A stretch of 64,000 bases of DNA from Brevibacillus formosus. Its GTDB lineage: Bacteria > Bacillota > Bacilli > Brevibacillales > Brevibacillaceae. The stretch is from NCBI RefSeq assembly GCF_003013405.1, contig NZ_PXZL01000004.1:189961-253960 (forward strand). Reading direction: 5' to 3'. A program made the position numbers and the translations under genes. Below, piece by piece: positions 1 through 6,940 of this stretch; position 1 is the first letter of the stretch; the number at the start of each line of letters is the position of its first letter. The notes below the pieces were generated by a model. It saw only the letters and a list, made by a program, of their open reading frames with translations, ran no database searches and was not told the origin of the DNA.

Positions 1-87
1 CCTTCGGAGCGGGCAGTCTCCCTCCCAGCGGGACGGAGCCTGGAGCCTAGACTGGAAATATTCTTCTCCCCAACACAGCCACATAAT

Positions 88-132
88 AAAAAAACCACCA
101 CTCCCTATCAAACCAGGAAATAGTGGTTGGTT
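88..132 (-). terminator. Terminator of xpt-pbuX
   Basis: On the minus strand an imperfect stem (AACCAACCACT pairing with AGTGGTGGTT, one bulge) is followed by a run of seven T. It lies 16 bases after the pbuX stop, so it should end the xpt-pbuX transcript. Positions 1-87 are GC-rich and show no convincing gene. Confidence 0.7.
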
Positions 133-147
133 CATTATCTAATGATG

Positions 148-1458
148 TTAAGACGCTTCCGAAACAGTTACATTTGCCGGAGCAGTCTGAGATGCTTTTT
201 TATTCGTGTGAACAAGCACGATATTCAAGATGACTGCCGTCAAAGAACCTGTCACGATACCATTTTGCAGCATCATTTTTGCCAACGTAGGCAGTTGATC
301 AAACATCGCAGGAACCGCAGCAGAGCCAAGTCCTACAGCGATACTGCATGCAGCGATCAGCAGATTTTCGTTTTTGTTCAGGTCAACCTGCGAGAGAATA
401 TTGATACCAGATGCAACAACCATCCCGAACATGGCGATCATTGCTCCACCCAATACTGCATTAGGAATAACCGTTGTCAGCGCAGCCAGCTTTGGCAGTA
501 ATCCGAGAACGACCAGAATTCCACCTGCACCAATCATTACGTCACGCGATTTAATGCCAGTCAAGGAAACCAGGCCGACGTTTTGCGAAAAAGCCGTGTA
601 AGGGAATGCGTTGAAAATGCCACCCAGTACAATTGCGACCCCTTCCCCGCGCAATCCTTTGACTACATCTTGATCCGTTACTTTTGTATCAGTCACTTTA
701 CCGAGTGCAAAGTAAACACCTGTGGACTCAGCCATGCTGATGATGTTGACGAGAATCATGGTAACAATAGCCACAATACTGAACTGTGGTGTACCGAAGT
801 AAAACGGTTCAACCACGCTAAACCAAGAGGCTTCCGCAACACTTGCGAAGCTGACCATCCCCATCATGTAAGCGACAGCCGTACCGACAATCAATCCGAG
901 CAATACAGAAATCGCACGAATAAATCCGGTAAAGAAACGATTAATAAGCAAAATGATAACCAACGTTCCTAAAGCCAAAAGCAAATTGTGCGGTTGTCCA
1001 AAGTCCGGCATGCCTTGTCCGCCAGCCGCGTTGTTCATTGCAACGGGAATGAGCGACAGTCCAATGATCGTAACGACCGAACCTTGTACCACGGTTGGGA
1101 AAAAGCGCAGCAGCTTGCCAAACAGTGGAGCGGCCAAGACAACAAATATACCCGATATGATGATGGCACCGTAAGCGGTCGCTAGGTTACTCGTAGAAGC
1201 AATGGCGATAATCGGTCCTACTGCTGTAAACGTACAGCCAAGCACAACGGGAAGGCGAATCCCTGTATAACGCGTGCCAAGGACCTGCAAGAGCGTAGCG
1301 ATTCCGCAAGTGAAAAGGTCGGCAGCAATCAAATAAGCGATTTGCGTAGGAGTCAGATTCAAAGCACCACCGATAATCAACGGTACGACGACGGCTCCTG
1401 CATACATGGCAAGAATGTGCTGTAAGCCCAAAGTAACAATCTTATGTTTGGCTAGCAT
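148..1458 (-). CDS. pbuX: Xanthine permease (NCS2 family)
   Basis: Membrane transporter of 436 residues, the usual length for nucleobase:cation symporter-2 proteins. It has about 12-14 hydrophobic segments from residue 10 on, and near residues 265-310 the family stretch around KGLRGEGVAIVLGG and FNAFPYTAFSQNVG. It takes up xanthine by proton symport at the cell membrane. It follows xpt by 32 bases in the same orientation, the arrangement of the Bacillus xpt-pbuX operon, which supports xanthine as substrate over uracil or urate. AGGAGG lies 13 bases before the ATG. Expression should depend on the two riboswitches upstream of xpt. Substrate is inferred from family and neighbour. Confidence 0.93.
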   Translation of the reverse strand: MLAKHKIVTLGLQHILAMYAGAVVVPLIIGGALNLTPTQIAYLIAADLFTCGIATLLQVLGTRYTGIRLPVVLGCTFTAVGPIIAIASTSNLATAYGAIIISGIFVVLAAPLFGKLLRFFPTVVQGSVVTIIGLSLIPVAMNNAAGGQGMPDFGQPHNLLLALGTLVIILLINRFFTGFIRAISVLLGLIVGTAVAYMMGMVSFASVAEASWFSVVEPFYFGTPQFSIVAIVTMILVNIISMAESTGVYFALGKVTDTKVTDQDVVKGLRGEGVAIVLGGIFNAFPYTAFSQNVGLVSLTGIKSRDVMIGAGGILVVLGLLPKLAALTTVIPNAVLGGAMIAMFGMVVASGINILSQVDLNKNENLLIAACSIAVGLGSAAVPAMFDQLPTLAKMMLQNGIVTGSLTAVILNIVLVHTNKKASQTAPANVTVSEAS

Positions 1459-1490
1459 GTGTGAACCCTTACCTCCTATTATTTTTTTGA

Positions 1491-2081
1491 TTATACGCGT
1501 GCGGGCTCTTCTTCAATAAAGTGAATGCCTTCTGGTGACATCGATTCAATACGTGCCAATGATTCGATTCGTACGCCAGCTTGCTCCAAGAGACCTCGGC
1601 CTTCCTGGAAGCTTTTTTCAATAACAGCGCCAACCCCTACGAGATGAGCACCGGCATCTTTGACAATATTCGTAAGACCCACCAGAGCAGCTCCCGTAGC
1701 CAAGAAGTCATCGACAATCAATACGCGGTCTTCTTTGGACAAATACTGACGGGAAACACTGATTTGATACGTTTCCTGACGGGTAAAGGAATGAACAGGA
1801 GCAGAGTATACTTCCTCTGTCAACGTGACAGCTTTTTTCTTTTTCGCATAGATAAAGGGAACACCTAAAGCAAAGGAAGTCGCCATAGCAAAATGAATTC
1901 CACTTGCCTCAATCGTCACGACTTTTGTAATGTTTTCACCAGCGAACAGCTCGGCAAAGCGCTGTCCGATCTTCATTGTCAGTTGTGGATCTACCTGGTG
2001 GTTCAAAAACGCATCCACCTTCAAAACGGATGCCGACAGTACCTTGCCGTCCTGTACGATGCGCTCTTGTAATTCTTTCAT
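1491..2081 (-). CDS. xpt: Xanthine phosphoribosyltransferase
   Basis: Cytoplasmic purine-salvage enzyme that joins xanthine to PRPP to give XMP. The 196-residue product matches the family length. The PRPP-binding loop VLIVDDFLATG lies near residues 126-136, and VTIEASG precedes it near residue 60. A longer reading frame starts at 2165, but the ATG at 2081 sits 8 bases after a strong GAGGAGG and aligns with known Xpt N termini (KELQERI...). The longer start would also run into the terminator stem. First gene of the xpt-pbuX operon, under guanine and PRPP control. Confidence 0.95.
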   Translation of the reverse strand: MKELQERIVQDGKVLSASVLKVDAFLNHQVDPQLTMKIGQRFAELFAGENITKVVTIEASGIHFAMATSFALGVPFIYAKKKKAVTLTEEVYSAPVHSFTRQETYQISVSRQYLSKEDRVLIVDDFLATGAALVGLTNIVKDAGAHLVGVGAVIEKSFQEGRGLLEQAGVRIESLARIESMSPEGIHFIEEEPARV

Positions 2082-2140
2082 CAATTCTTCCTCCTCGGAT
2101 ATGGTTCCGGCCACTTTTGCTTGCGGCCTGCTGAAATATA

Positions 2141-2220
2141 AAAAGCCCAGAGCGGACAGTGTCACAAGCGGGCTACGTAACAGACCAACGCCAAGTGAAA
2201 CTGTCCCTCTGGGCTTTTTT
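2141..2220 (-). terminator. Riboswitch-controlled intrinsic terminator of xpt
   Basis: The RNA reads GCCCAGAGGGACAG, a loop of about 37 bases, CTGTCCGCTCTGGGC (one bulged G), then TTTTTA: a strong intrinsic terminator 60 bases before the xpt start. Its 5' arm is also the 3' part of the PRPP aptamer, so ligand binding there should prevent termination. Confidence 0.85.
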
Positions 2221-2317
2221 CCCTTAGGTGTGACACATTCATTCGTGCCTGCGTCGCTCGGACCAGCTTTCTTTCAACCCTATGATTGGAATAGGAAAGA
2301 AAGAGACGGAACCCTAG
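2200..2317 (-). promoter_or_regulatory. PRPP riboswitch aptamer (ykkC subtype 2b)
   Basis: Read on the minus strand, the RNA has the conserved ykkC blocks in order: CTAGGGTTCCG, a variable stem, CTGGTCCGAGCGACGCAGGCA, and ACACCTAAGGG...AAAAGCCC. It begins 11 bases after the guanine aptamer. Tandem guanine-PRPP riboswitches ahead of purine genes are an established arrangement. PRPP binding should hold the GGG/CCC helix and block the terminator, turning xpt-pbuX on when PRPP is plentiful. Assignment to PRPP rather than guanidine or ppGpp rests on the tandem guanine aptamer and the purine genes. Confidence 0.8.
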
Positions 2318-2328
2318 ACGCACTTTCA

Positions 2329-2395
2329 CTCGTAGTCAGGTGATTTACGGTCACCTGGTAGAAACGGTTGGGCCTTATTCCCAAAATTATACGAG
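2329..2395 (-). promoter_or_regulatory. Guanine riboswitch aptamer
   Basis: Purine-riboswitch core of 67 bases. P1 is CTCGTA/TACGAG. P2 is TTGGG/CCCAA with loop AATAAGG. The junction is TTTCTACC. P3 is AGGTGA/TCACCT with loop CCGTAAA. The specificity base in CTGACTACGAG is C, as in guanine (not adenine) binders. Guanine should favour termination before xpt. Confidence 0.95.
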
Positions 2396-2525
2396 CTACC
2401 TATCTATTTATTTATTTCGAAGTGTAATAACGAGTATTGACCAAATCTATCATAAGTCCCGCGTTGTGAGCAAGCGTTAATTTTTGAAAACAAAAGGAAG
2501 CGCTTACTTGTCCTAATAAAAGAAA

Positions 2526-2550
2526 GAGCCCTGATTTCTCAAGGGCTCTC
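2526..2550 (-). terminator. Terminator of rsgA
   Basis: Minus-strand hairpin GAGAGCCCT/AGGGCTCT followed by TTCTTTTATT, starting 4 bases after the rsgA stop codon. Confidence 0.8.
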
Positions 2551-2554
2551 GTAC

Positions 2555-3640
2555 TTATCTCTTCGGTTTTTTCTGCCGCATTTGAACGTTGATCTTCTTC
2601 CATTTATCCCTTTCAGCAGCAGCAAGCCTTGCGTCTTCTTTGCGTGCCAGATGTGCCAATTCGCGTTGGAGCTTCAGGTAACTGTCAAAGCGTGCCTTTT
2701 CCAATGATCCAGCTAGGATGGCAGCTTGAACAGCACAGCCAGGCTCGCGCATATGCTTACAATCATTGAAGCGGCATGTTTCCGCAATGGACTCAATATC
2801 GTCAAAGGCACCGCGGAAGCCCTCATCTGCCTCCCAGAGCTGGAGTTCCCTCATGCCTGGCGTATCGATCATCAGAGCACCACTCGGCAATCGGAACAAT
2901 TCACGATGTGTCGTCGTATGGCGGCCACGGTCATCACCTTCACGCACGCCACTGACTTTTTGCATCTCCGCTCCGCTCAATTTATTGATCAAAGTGGATT
3001 TGCCAACACCAGAGGAACCCATCAAGGCAATCGTCTGGCCCTCGCCCAGGTACGGTGCGAGCTGATCCAGTCCTTCTCCCTGCTCGGCACTGACTACGTG
3101 AACAGGTACTCCGATCGCAACTGATTCTACCTCTGCCATGCATGCATCCAGATCGTCACACAAATCTGCTTTGGAAAGCACAATCACCGGATTGGCTCCA
3201 CTTTCCCACGCAAGAATAAGATAACGTTCCATCCTGCGAAGATTTAAATCATTATTTAAGGAATTCACGAGGAAAACCGTATCGACGTTCGCAGCCACAA
3301 TCTGCTCTTCCACTGTATCCCCAGCTACTTTGCGGGAGAACTTGCTCTTTCGTGGAAGAAGTCCGTGAATCGAGGCTTTCTTTTCCTCTGGGCGGGCACT
3401 GATCACTACCCAGTCCCCGACAGCTGGAAAATCTTCTCGTCCGATGGCTTCATAACGAAGCTTACCCGTTACTTCGCCCAAGAGTTCGCCATGCTCACTC
3501 CACAGACGATAAATACGTTTATGTTCGAGTGTGATACGTCCCACACTGTAGCCTTGCTCGGCATAAGGGGCAAAATGATTAGCAAAATACTCATTCCAGC
3601 CCATAGATTGCAATACTTGTTGATTGGTTAGTTGATTCAC
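2555..3640 (-). CDS. rsgA: Ribosome small subunit-dependent GTPase A (RsgA/YjeQ)
   Basis: Circularly permuted GTPase that checks late 30S ribosome assembly. Domain order is an OB-fold (about residues 30-110); then the GTPase with NSLNNDLN and VLSKADLCDD ahead of the P loop GSSGVGKSTLIN (about residues 207-218) and DTPGMRELQ; then a C-terminal zinc site CRFNDCKHMREPGC. A frame opens at 3658, but the GTG at 3640 is preceded by AGGGGG at 8 bases and gives 361 residues. The protein is longer than Bacillus YloQ (about 298), as in the second RsgA-like copies found in Paenibacillaceae. It stands alone with its own terminator, so it may be a paralogue rather than the main copy. Confidence 0.9.
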   Translation of the reverse strand: MNQLTNQQVLQSMGWNEYFANHFAPYAEQGYSVGRITLEHKRIYRLWSEHGELLGEVTGKLRYEAIGREDFPAVGDWVVISARPEEKKASIHGLLPRKSKFSRKVAGDTVEEQIVAANVDTVFLVNSLNNDLNLRRMERYLILAWESGANPVIVLSKADLCDDLDACMAEVESVAIGVPVHVVSAEQGEGLDQLAPYLGEGQTIALMGSSGVGKSTLINKLSGAEMQKVSGVREGDDRGRHTTTHRELFRLPSGALMIDTPGMRELQLWEADEGFRGAFDDIESIAETCRFNDCKHMREPGCAVQAAILAGSLEKARFDSYLKLQRELAHLARKEDARLAAAERDKWKKINVQMRQKKPKR

Positions 3641-3690
3641 TGCGGATTCCCCCTGCAATTGGTTAAATATATGGCTATCAGCCAGAACCA

Positions 3691-3755
3691 GTCACAGTCG
3701 AATCCTCATCTGGTGAACGGTATTACTGTTCGCTTGAAAGGAGGATTCCTGTGAC
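3691..3755. repeat. Long inverted repeat upstream of rsgA
   Basis: GTCACAG and GAATCCTC on the left match GAGGATTC and CTGTGAC on the right, giving a stem of 15 pairs around a loop of about 30 bases that itself contains GAAC...GTTC. No T run follows on either strand, so it is not a plain terminator. It lies 50 bases before the rsgA start and could be a leader RNA structure or a small mobile-repeat remnant. Confidence 0.5.
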
Positions 3756-3883
3756 CCCGACTACGACACTCTGAACAAATTTGATGGCTACCATAAAACA
3801 TCTCTCCTTTAGCAAACCTACCATTCAGGTTTGGAATCATATTTCCCAGTTATTGTACCATAATGAAACAAAATGCAACAGCG

Positions 3884-4138
3884 TCAATCTCCCCCGCCGC
3901 CGCCTCCGCTATCTCCGCCACCACCACTTCCACTATCGTAGCCGCTGTCATAGCTATCCCAACGATCGTTTGAGTCGTGATTTCGATGATGATGATTGTG
4001 AGAGCTGTCTACATAGAAGGCTCCGCCCCCGCTGTCTGAAGAGGAATGAGAGCGCCCACTTCCACCTTTTGCAGCTTTGGACGCCAAGACAAATACTACG
4101 ATCAAAAACATGATGACGATGACAATGAAGAACTCCAT
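3884..4138 (-). CDS. Small membrane-anchored Gly/Ser/His/Asp-rich protein
   Basis: Product of 84 residues: one N-terminal membrane helix (residues 3-20, EFFIVIVIMFLIVVFVLASK), then a low-complexity tail rich in Gly, Ser, His and Asp. The tail includes HNHHHRNHD and ends in repeated glycine-aspartate runs. The orientation is probably N-out with a short hydrophilic tail. No family was recognised. A weak purine-rich site (GGGCGGGGAC) precedes the ATG. Low-complexity coding makes prediction uncertain, but the clean N-terminal helix supports a real gene. Confidence 0.5.
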   Translation of the reverse strand: MEFFIVIVIMFLIVVFVLASKAAKGGSGRSHSSSDSGGGAFYVDSSHNHHHRNHDSNDRWDSYDSGYDSGSGGGGDSGGGGGGD

Positions 4139-4236
4139 TGTTTGTCCCCGCCCTTCCTCTTTTTTGAAGGTTGTTTACCTATTTAGTATAACATAGTATA
4201 GCTGGAATAGGCTGGGGGCGTCGAGGATGATGCCTT

Positions 4237-4461
4237 TTATCCGGCAAAATGCCCTGACACAGGTGCGATCGCCAAAATGTTATCCAACACAAATACTCGA
4301 TACGCCTTCCTCATATAACAGTATGCTTTCAAGCTCCCTTTGTTTACATCAATATGTACCACACGGATCGTACGCCTGCTAGCCTCTCCATCCTTCTTCA
4401 AATAGATGATCTCCACTGCTTGCTGCCGCACTGTGTACCTTCTCAACTCCTGAATCATCAA
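4237..4461 (-). CDS. Small WYL-like domain protein
   Basis: Product of 73-74 residues. The stretch from residue 30 on (RTIRVVHIDVNKGSLKAYCY, MRKAYRVFVLDNILAI) matches the core of WYL domains, which usually bind ligands in larger HTH regulators. No HTH is present, so this is a stand-alone WYL-type domain. The annotated frame begins with TTG at 4461 and an ATG follows directly at 4458; GGTGGTGA upstream is a modest binding site. Function is unknown; a ligand sensor or a truncated regulator are both possible. Confidence 0.6.
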   Translation of the reverse strand: MMIQELRRYTVRQQAVEIIYLKKDGEASRRTIRVVHIDVNKGSLKAYCYMRKAYRVFVLDNILAIAPVSGHFAG

Positions 4462-4503
4462 GCTGTCACCACCACAAAATGTGTCTTCTTGCTGTTGAGA
4501 TCA

Positions 4504-4668
4504 TCATACCAAAAGAGAACGCACGTTCGCAATACCTAGAGCTAGCTCTGGAGATGCACATAGTTTGAATATTTGATCGCTTAGGCACTCTGCAGGAAGC
4601 TCTTCTAAAACTGTCCCTTGTGAGCTTGTGCCAGCAAAAACCTTAATCAATGTTAATTTATCTTCCAT
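4504..4668 (-). CDS. Hypothetical protein, 54 residues
   Basis: Small acidic-to-neutral protein starting MEDKLTLIKVFAG. The ATG at 4668 is preceded by GGAG at 6 bases; a longer frame to 4764 has no binding site and overlaps the end of the exporter region. No family was recognised. It lies between the WYL-like gene and the MFS exporter, all on the minus strand, without a clear terminator between them. Confidence 0.45.
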   Translation of the reverse strand: MEDKLTLIKVFAGTSSQGTVLEELPAECLSDQIFKLCASPELALGIANVRSLLV

Positions 4669-4785
4669 ACGATTCTCCAAACCTATCTCTTTCTTTGTTT
4701 GTTTGACATGTAATGAACGAGTTACCCATCCGTCAAAAAAGGCATGCGCCCCAAAAATGGACACATGCCTTATGCTTGTTACAAC

Positions 4786-6027
4786 TCAGCGCCTTCTAAG
4801 CGCACGTCCAAACACAATCAGAATCGGTGCCAACAAGATGGCGGCCGCAACCAGCGAAGCGCGAATCGAAAAACGAGTCCCAATCCATCCGACAGCCGGA
4901 CCACCTGCCGTTTGTCCCAAGGCATTGGACTGGCCCATCATCGACAAAACCGTCGCTCGCACACTGCTCTCAATGTTCAGATTCAGCCACGTATCATACA
5001 GCGGACTGCTTAATGACTGAATCACACCGATTAACAGCAATGCAACTAATGCCCAGCTAAAGCTCGGAGAAAAGGCGAAAGCAATCATCGCTGCAATTTT
5101 GAGTCCCGTCAATGTGAACATGCCCACAAGGACAACCCGCTCATTGTTCACATCCAGCCTTTTTTCCACAACGCCTACGACGATGAGGCCAAGTATGCTT
5201 GCGAGTGCTGCAATGATCCCGAACCACATTGGCATTGAAATAGCAGTGAGCTCTGGAAAGCCAATTTCTGCGATCAAATGCGCTTCCCATAAACGGTCAT
5301 ACCCTTCAGAAGCTGCACCCGTAAATAGCGTCACGAACAAGATCAGCATGAGTATCGGCTGACTGCGAATCACTTTGGCACCCGAAGTCCACGTCTGAAT
5401 CATTTCCTTCACGTGGGAAGCACCTTGCTCACGCTCACGAGGAACAAAACCGGTCTCCTTCATGAACAGAATCAGAAAGACTCCAAGCCCCAGATACATG
5501 AGGCCACCTATGAGGAAAGGCAAATAGGGAGCGAGTGTTGCCAATGCCACACTAAGTGCAATCCCGAGCAGATTCCCAAACAAGGAATAGCGCTTGGCCT
5601 TCATGAAAATCGTACCGATCTTCTCTTCTCCAACCTCATCCACAATCCATGCAGTATCCGCTCCACTGATAAACGTATACCCGAGGCCACTGATGACTTG
5701 CGAAAACAGCACCAAACCGAAGACAGAAATCAACGGTACCCAAGCATCAAGCGCGGGAACGACCCCTTGCATCGCAAATCCGATTCCCAGCAAAAACATC
5801 CCGATAATGACGGAGCGACGGCGACTGTACGTATCCGCAACTACTCCTGTTATCCCTTCAAACACCAACACGGATAACTCCAATACCGTCCCGATCAGTA
5901 GCAATTCAAACGGGTTAAAACCCAGTGTCACAATATAGTAAAGTGCATAGGTCGTGAACATGGTCGTATTGGCGAGGGAAGTCAAAAAACTTTTGATTGT
6001 ATATACTTTTGTCGCATTCATGAACAT
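4786..6027 (-). CDS. MFS transporter (drug-efflux type)
   Basis: Predicted 12-helix major facilitator of 413 residues. The MFS loop 2-3 signature appears as GVVADTYSRRRSVI near residues 60-75. The ATG at 6027 follows AAGGTGG; a longer frame to 6075 lacks a site and starts inside an RNA stem. The closest general resemblance is to multidrug or macrolide exporters of Firmicutes; the substrate is not readable from sequence. A short leader ORF and a 14-pair stem precede it, an arrangement often seen with antibiotic-inducible resistance genes, so induction by a ribosome-targeting compound is a reasonable hypothesis. Confidence 0.8.
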   Translation of the reverse strand: MFMNATKVYTIKSFLTSLANTTMFTTYALYYIVTLGFNPFELLLIGTVLELSVLVFEGITGVVADTYSRRRSVIIGMFLLGIGFAMQGVVPALDAWVPLISVFGLVLFSQVISGLGYTFISGADTAWIVDEVGEEKIGTIFMKAKRYSLFGNLLGIALSVALATLAPYLPFLIGGLMYLGLGVFLILFMKETGFVPREREQGASHVKEMIQTWTSGAKVIRSQPILMLILFVTLFTGAASEGYDRLWEAHLIAEIGFPELTAISMPMWFGIIAALASILGLIVVGVVEKRLDVNNERVVLVGMFTLTGLKIAAMIAFAFSPSFSWALVALLLIGVIQSLSSPLYDTWLNLNIESSVRATVLSMMGQSNALGQTAGGPAVGWIGTRFSIRASLVAAAILLAPILIVFGRALRRR

Positions 6028-6050
6028 GGAAGCAGTATCCACCTTTTTTA

Positions 6051-6133
6051 GGCAGATGACGCGTCCCGTTTTCACATACTGATCGTTACTCTACAATCCT
6101 CTACTGTGCAAAATGCGTACGCGTCATGCTGCC
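6051..6133 (-). promoter_or_regulatory. Leader stem adjoining the MFS ribosome binding site
   Basis: In the RNA, GGCAGCATGACGCGT (6133-6119) pairs with ACGCGTCATCTGCC (6064-6051), 14 pairs with a single bulged C. The 5' arm contains the stop codon of the leader ORF and the 3' arm ends 5 bases before the AAGGTGG of the MFS gene. No T run follows, so a translational rather than transcriptional switch is more likely. Confidence 0.55.
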
Positions 6134-6189
6134 GTTCCTATTTTTCTTTCCTGTGTACTTGCTTGCTCTGAATAGTGTTTTTAACATGT
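6124..6189 (-). CDS. Putative leader peptide of the MFS exporter, 21 residues
   Basis: Short ORF beginning MLKKHYSEQAS and ending in TGA at 6126-6124. It has a strong GGAGGTG site about 9 bases before the ATG, and a promoter-like TTGTGT-17-TATAAT lies upstream. The stop codon lies inside the 5' arm of a stem that reaches the MFS binding site. Leader peptides of this kind let a stalled ribosome open a downstream gene. This role is inference from layout; no homologue was recognised. Confidence 0.5.
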
Positions 6190-6220
6190 GATATACACCT
6201 CCGAAAGTAATTACAGCTAT

Positions 6221-6250
6221 TATAGAATGATTTTAATTGCCACACAATGG
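6221..6250 (-). promoter_or_regulatory. Promoter of leader ORF and MFS gene
   Basis: TTGTGT, 17 bases, TATAAT on the minus strand, about 30 bases upstream of the leader peptide binding site. The -10 is perfect and the -35 is moderate. Coordinates are good to a few bases. Confidence 0.55.
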
Positions 6251-6288
6251 AAAAGCCGTGCAGCATGATTGGACCACTGCACGGCTTG
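6248..6288 (-). terminator. Terminator of ycnJ-ycnI
   Basis: Perfect 11-pair stem AAGCCGTGCAG/CTGCACGGCTT followed on the minus strand by TTTTCC, shortly after the ycnI stop. It overlaps the -35 region of the next minus-strand promoter. Confidence 0.8.
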
Positions 6289-6301
6289 CTTATAAAGCAA
6301 C

Positions 6302-6925
6302 TTATGCTTTTTTTCTAAACAGGCCAACGATGGAGATCAGCAACGCCAAACCAGAAAGTACCAATGGCAAGGTATTGTTGCTGCCTGCACTCGCCGCTTC
6401 CCCGGCAGGAGCGGTTGCCGGCTTTTGTTCTTGTCCATGCTCATGTCCTGCTTCGCCTACACCAGCCTTAATAGTAGTGACAGACGCTGGTGTTTTGGAA
6501 TCCTTGTCCCCTGTCCATTCCACAACCTCGCCATTTGCGTAGGTCTGATAAGCCTTCCAAGCCACTTGGCCCTCTTCTTTCGGGTTTGCCCCGACAAACG
6601 TGAACTCTTGGAACTCATGCGCCTTAATTCCCCCTTCTGTTGCTGTCCACACAAGGGCTGTGTTCACACCGTCTTTATCTTTTTCGAACTCGTAGGTCCA
6701 GCCCGGAATCGGTTGAACGGAATTTACCTTCACGCCTGCCGGGAATTCCAGCTTCACTTTTGTCGTGTTGACGTCTTTTTCTACCGGGACACGCACGGTG
6801 TATTTTTCATAGGAGCCTGTAGTAGCCTCTTTCGGATATACGTTCACATGTGCTTGTGCTGCTGTCGCCAACGTCAAAACTGCACCTGCTACCAGTACAC
6901 TGCTCATCCATTTTTTCATTTTCAT
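6302..6925 (-). CDS. ycnI: YcnI-family copper-binding protein
   Basis: Extracytoplasmic membrane-tethered protein of 207 residues. An N-terminal signal peptide ends at ATAAQA, leaving His as the first mature residue (HVNVYPKEA), the copper ligand of the YcnI/DUF1775 family. The DUF1775 domain covers about residues 26-145 and includes the conserved tryptophan in PIPGWTYEF. A His/Gln-rich linker (EAGHEHGQEQ) and a C-terminal membrane helix followed by RKKA anchor it. It follows ycnJ by 13 bases, the usual partner in copper acquisition or trafficking. Confidence 0.88.
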   Translation of the reverse strand: MKMKKWMSSVLVAGAVLTLATAAQAHVNVYPKEATTGSYEKYTVRVPVEKDVNTTKVKLEFPAGVKVNSVQPIPGWTYEFEKDKDGVNTALVWTATEGGIKAHEFQEFTFVGANPKEEGQVAWKAYQTYANGEVVEWTGDKDSKTPASVTTIKAGVGEAGHEHGQEQKPATAPAGEAASAGSNNTLPLVLSGLALLISIVGLFRKKA

Positions 6926-6940
6926 CCTATAAAATCCTCC

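Noticed and set aside
1..87. GC-rich stretch at the left edge as a possible T-box or other structured RNA
   Set aside because: Too little sequence is visible and no conserved block was recognised.
2082..2165. Longer N terminus for Xpt starting at 2165
   Set aside because: No ribosome binding site, runs into the riboswitch terminator, and the ATG at 2081 has a strong GAGGAGG.
2396..2500. Promoter for the xpt leader
   Set aside because: A -10-like TATGAT exists but no convincing -35 at the right distance, so none was annotated.
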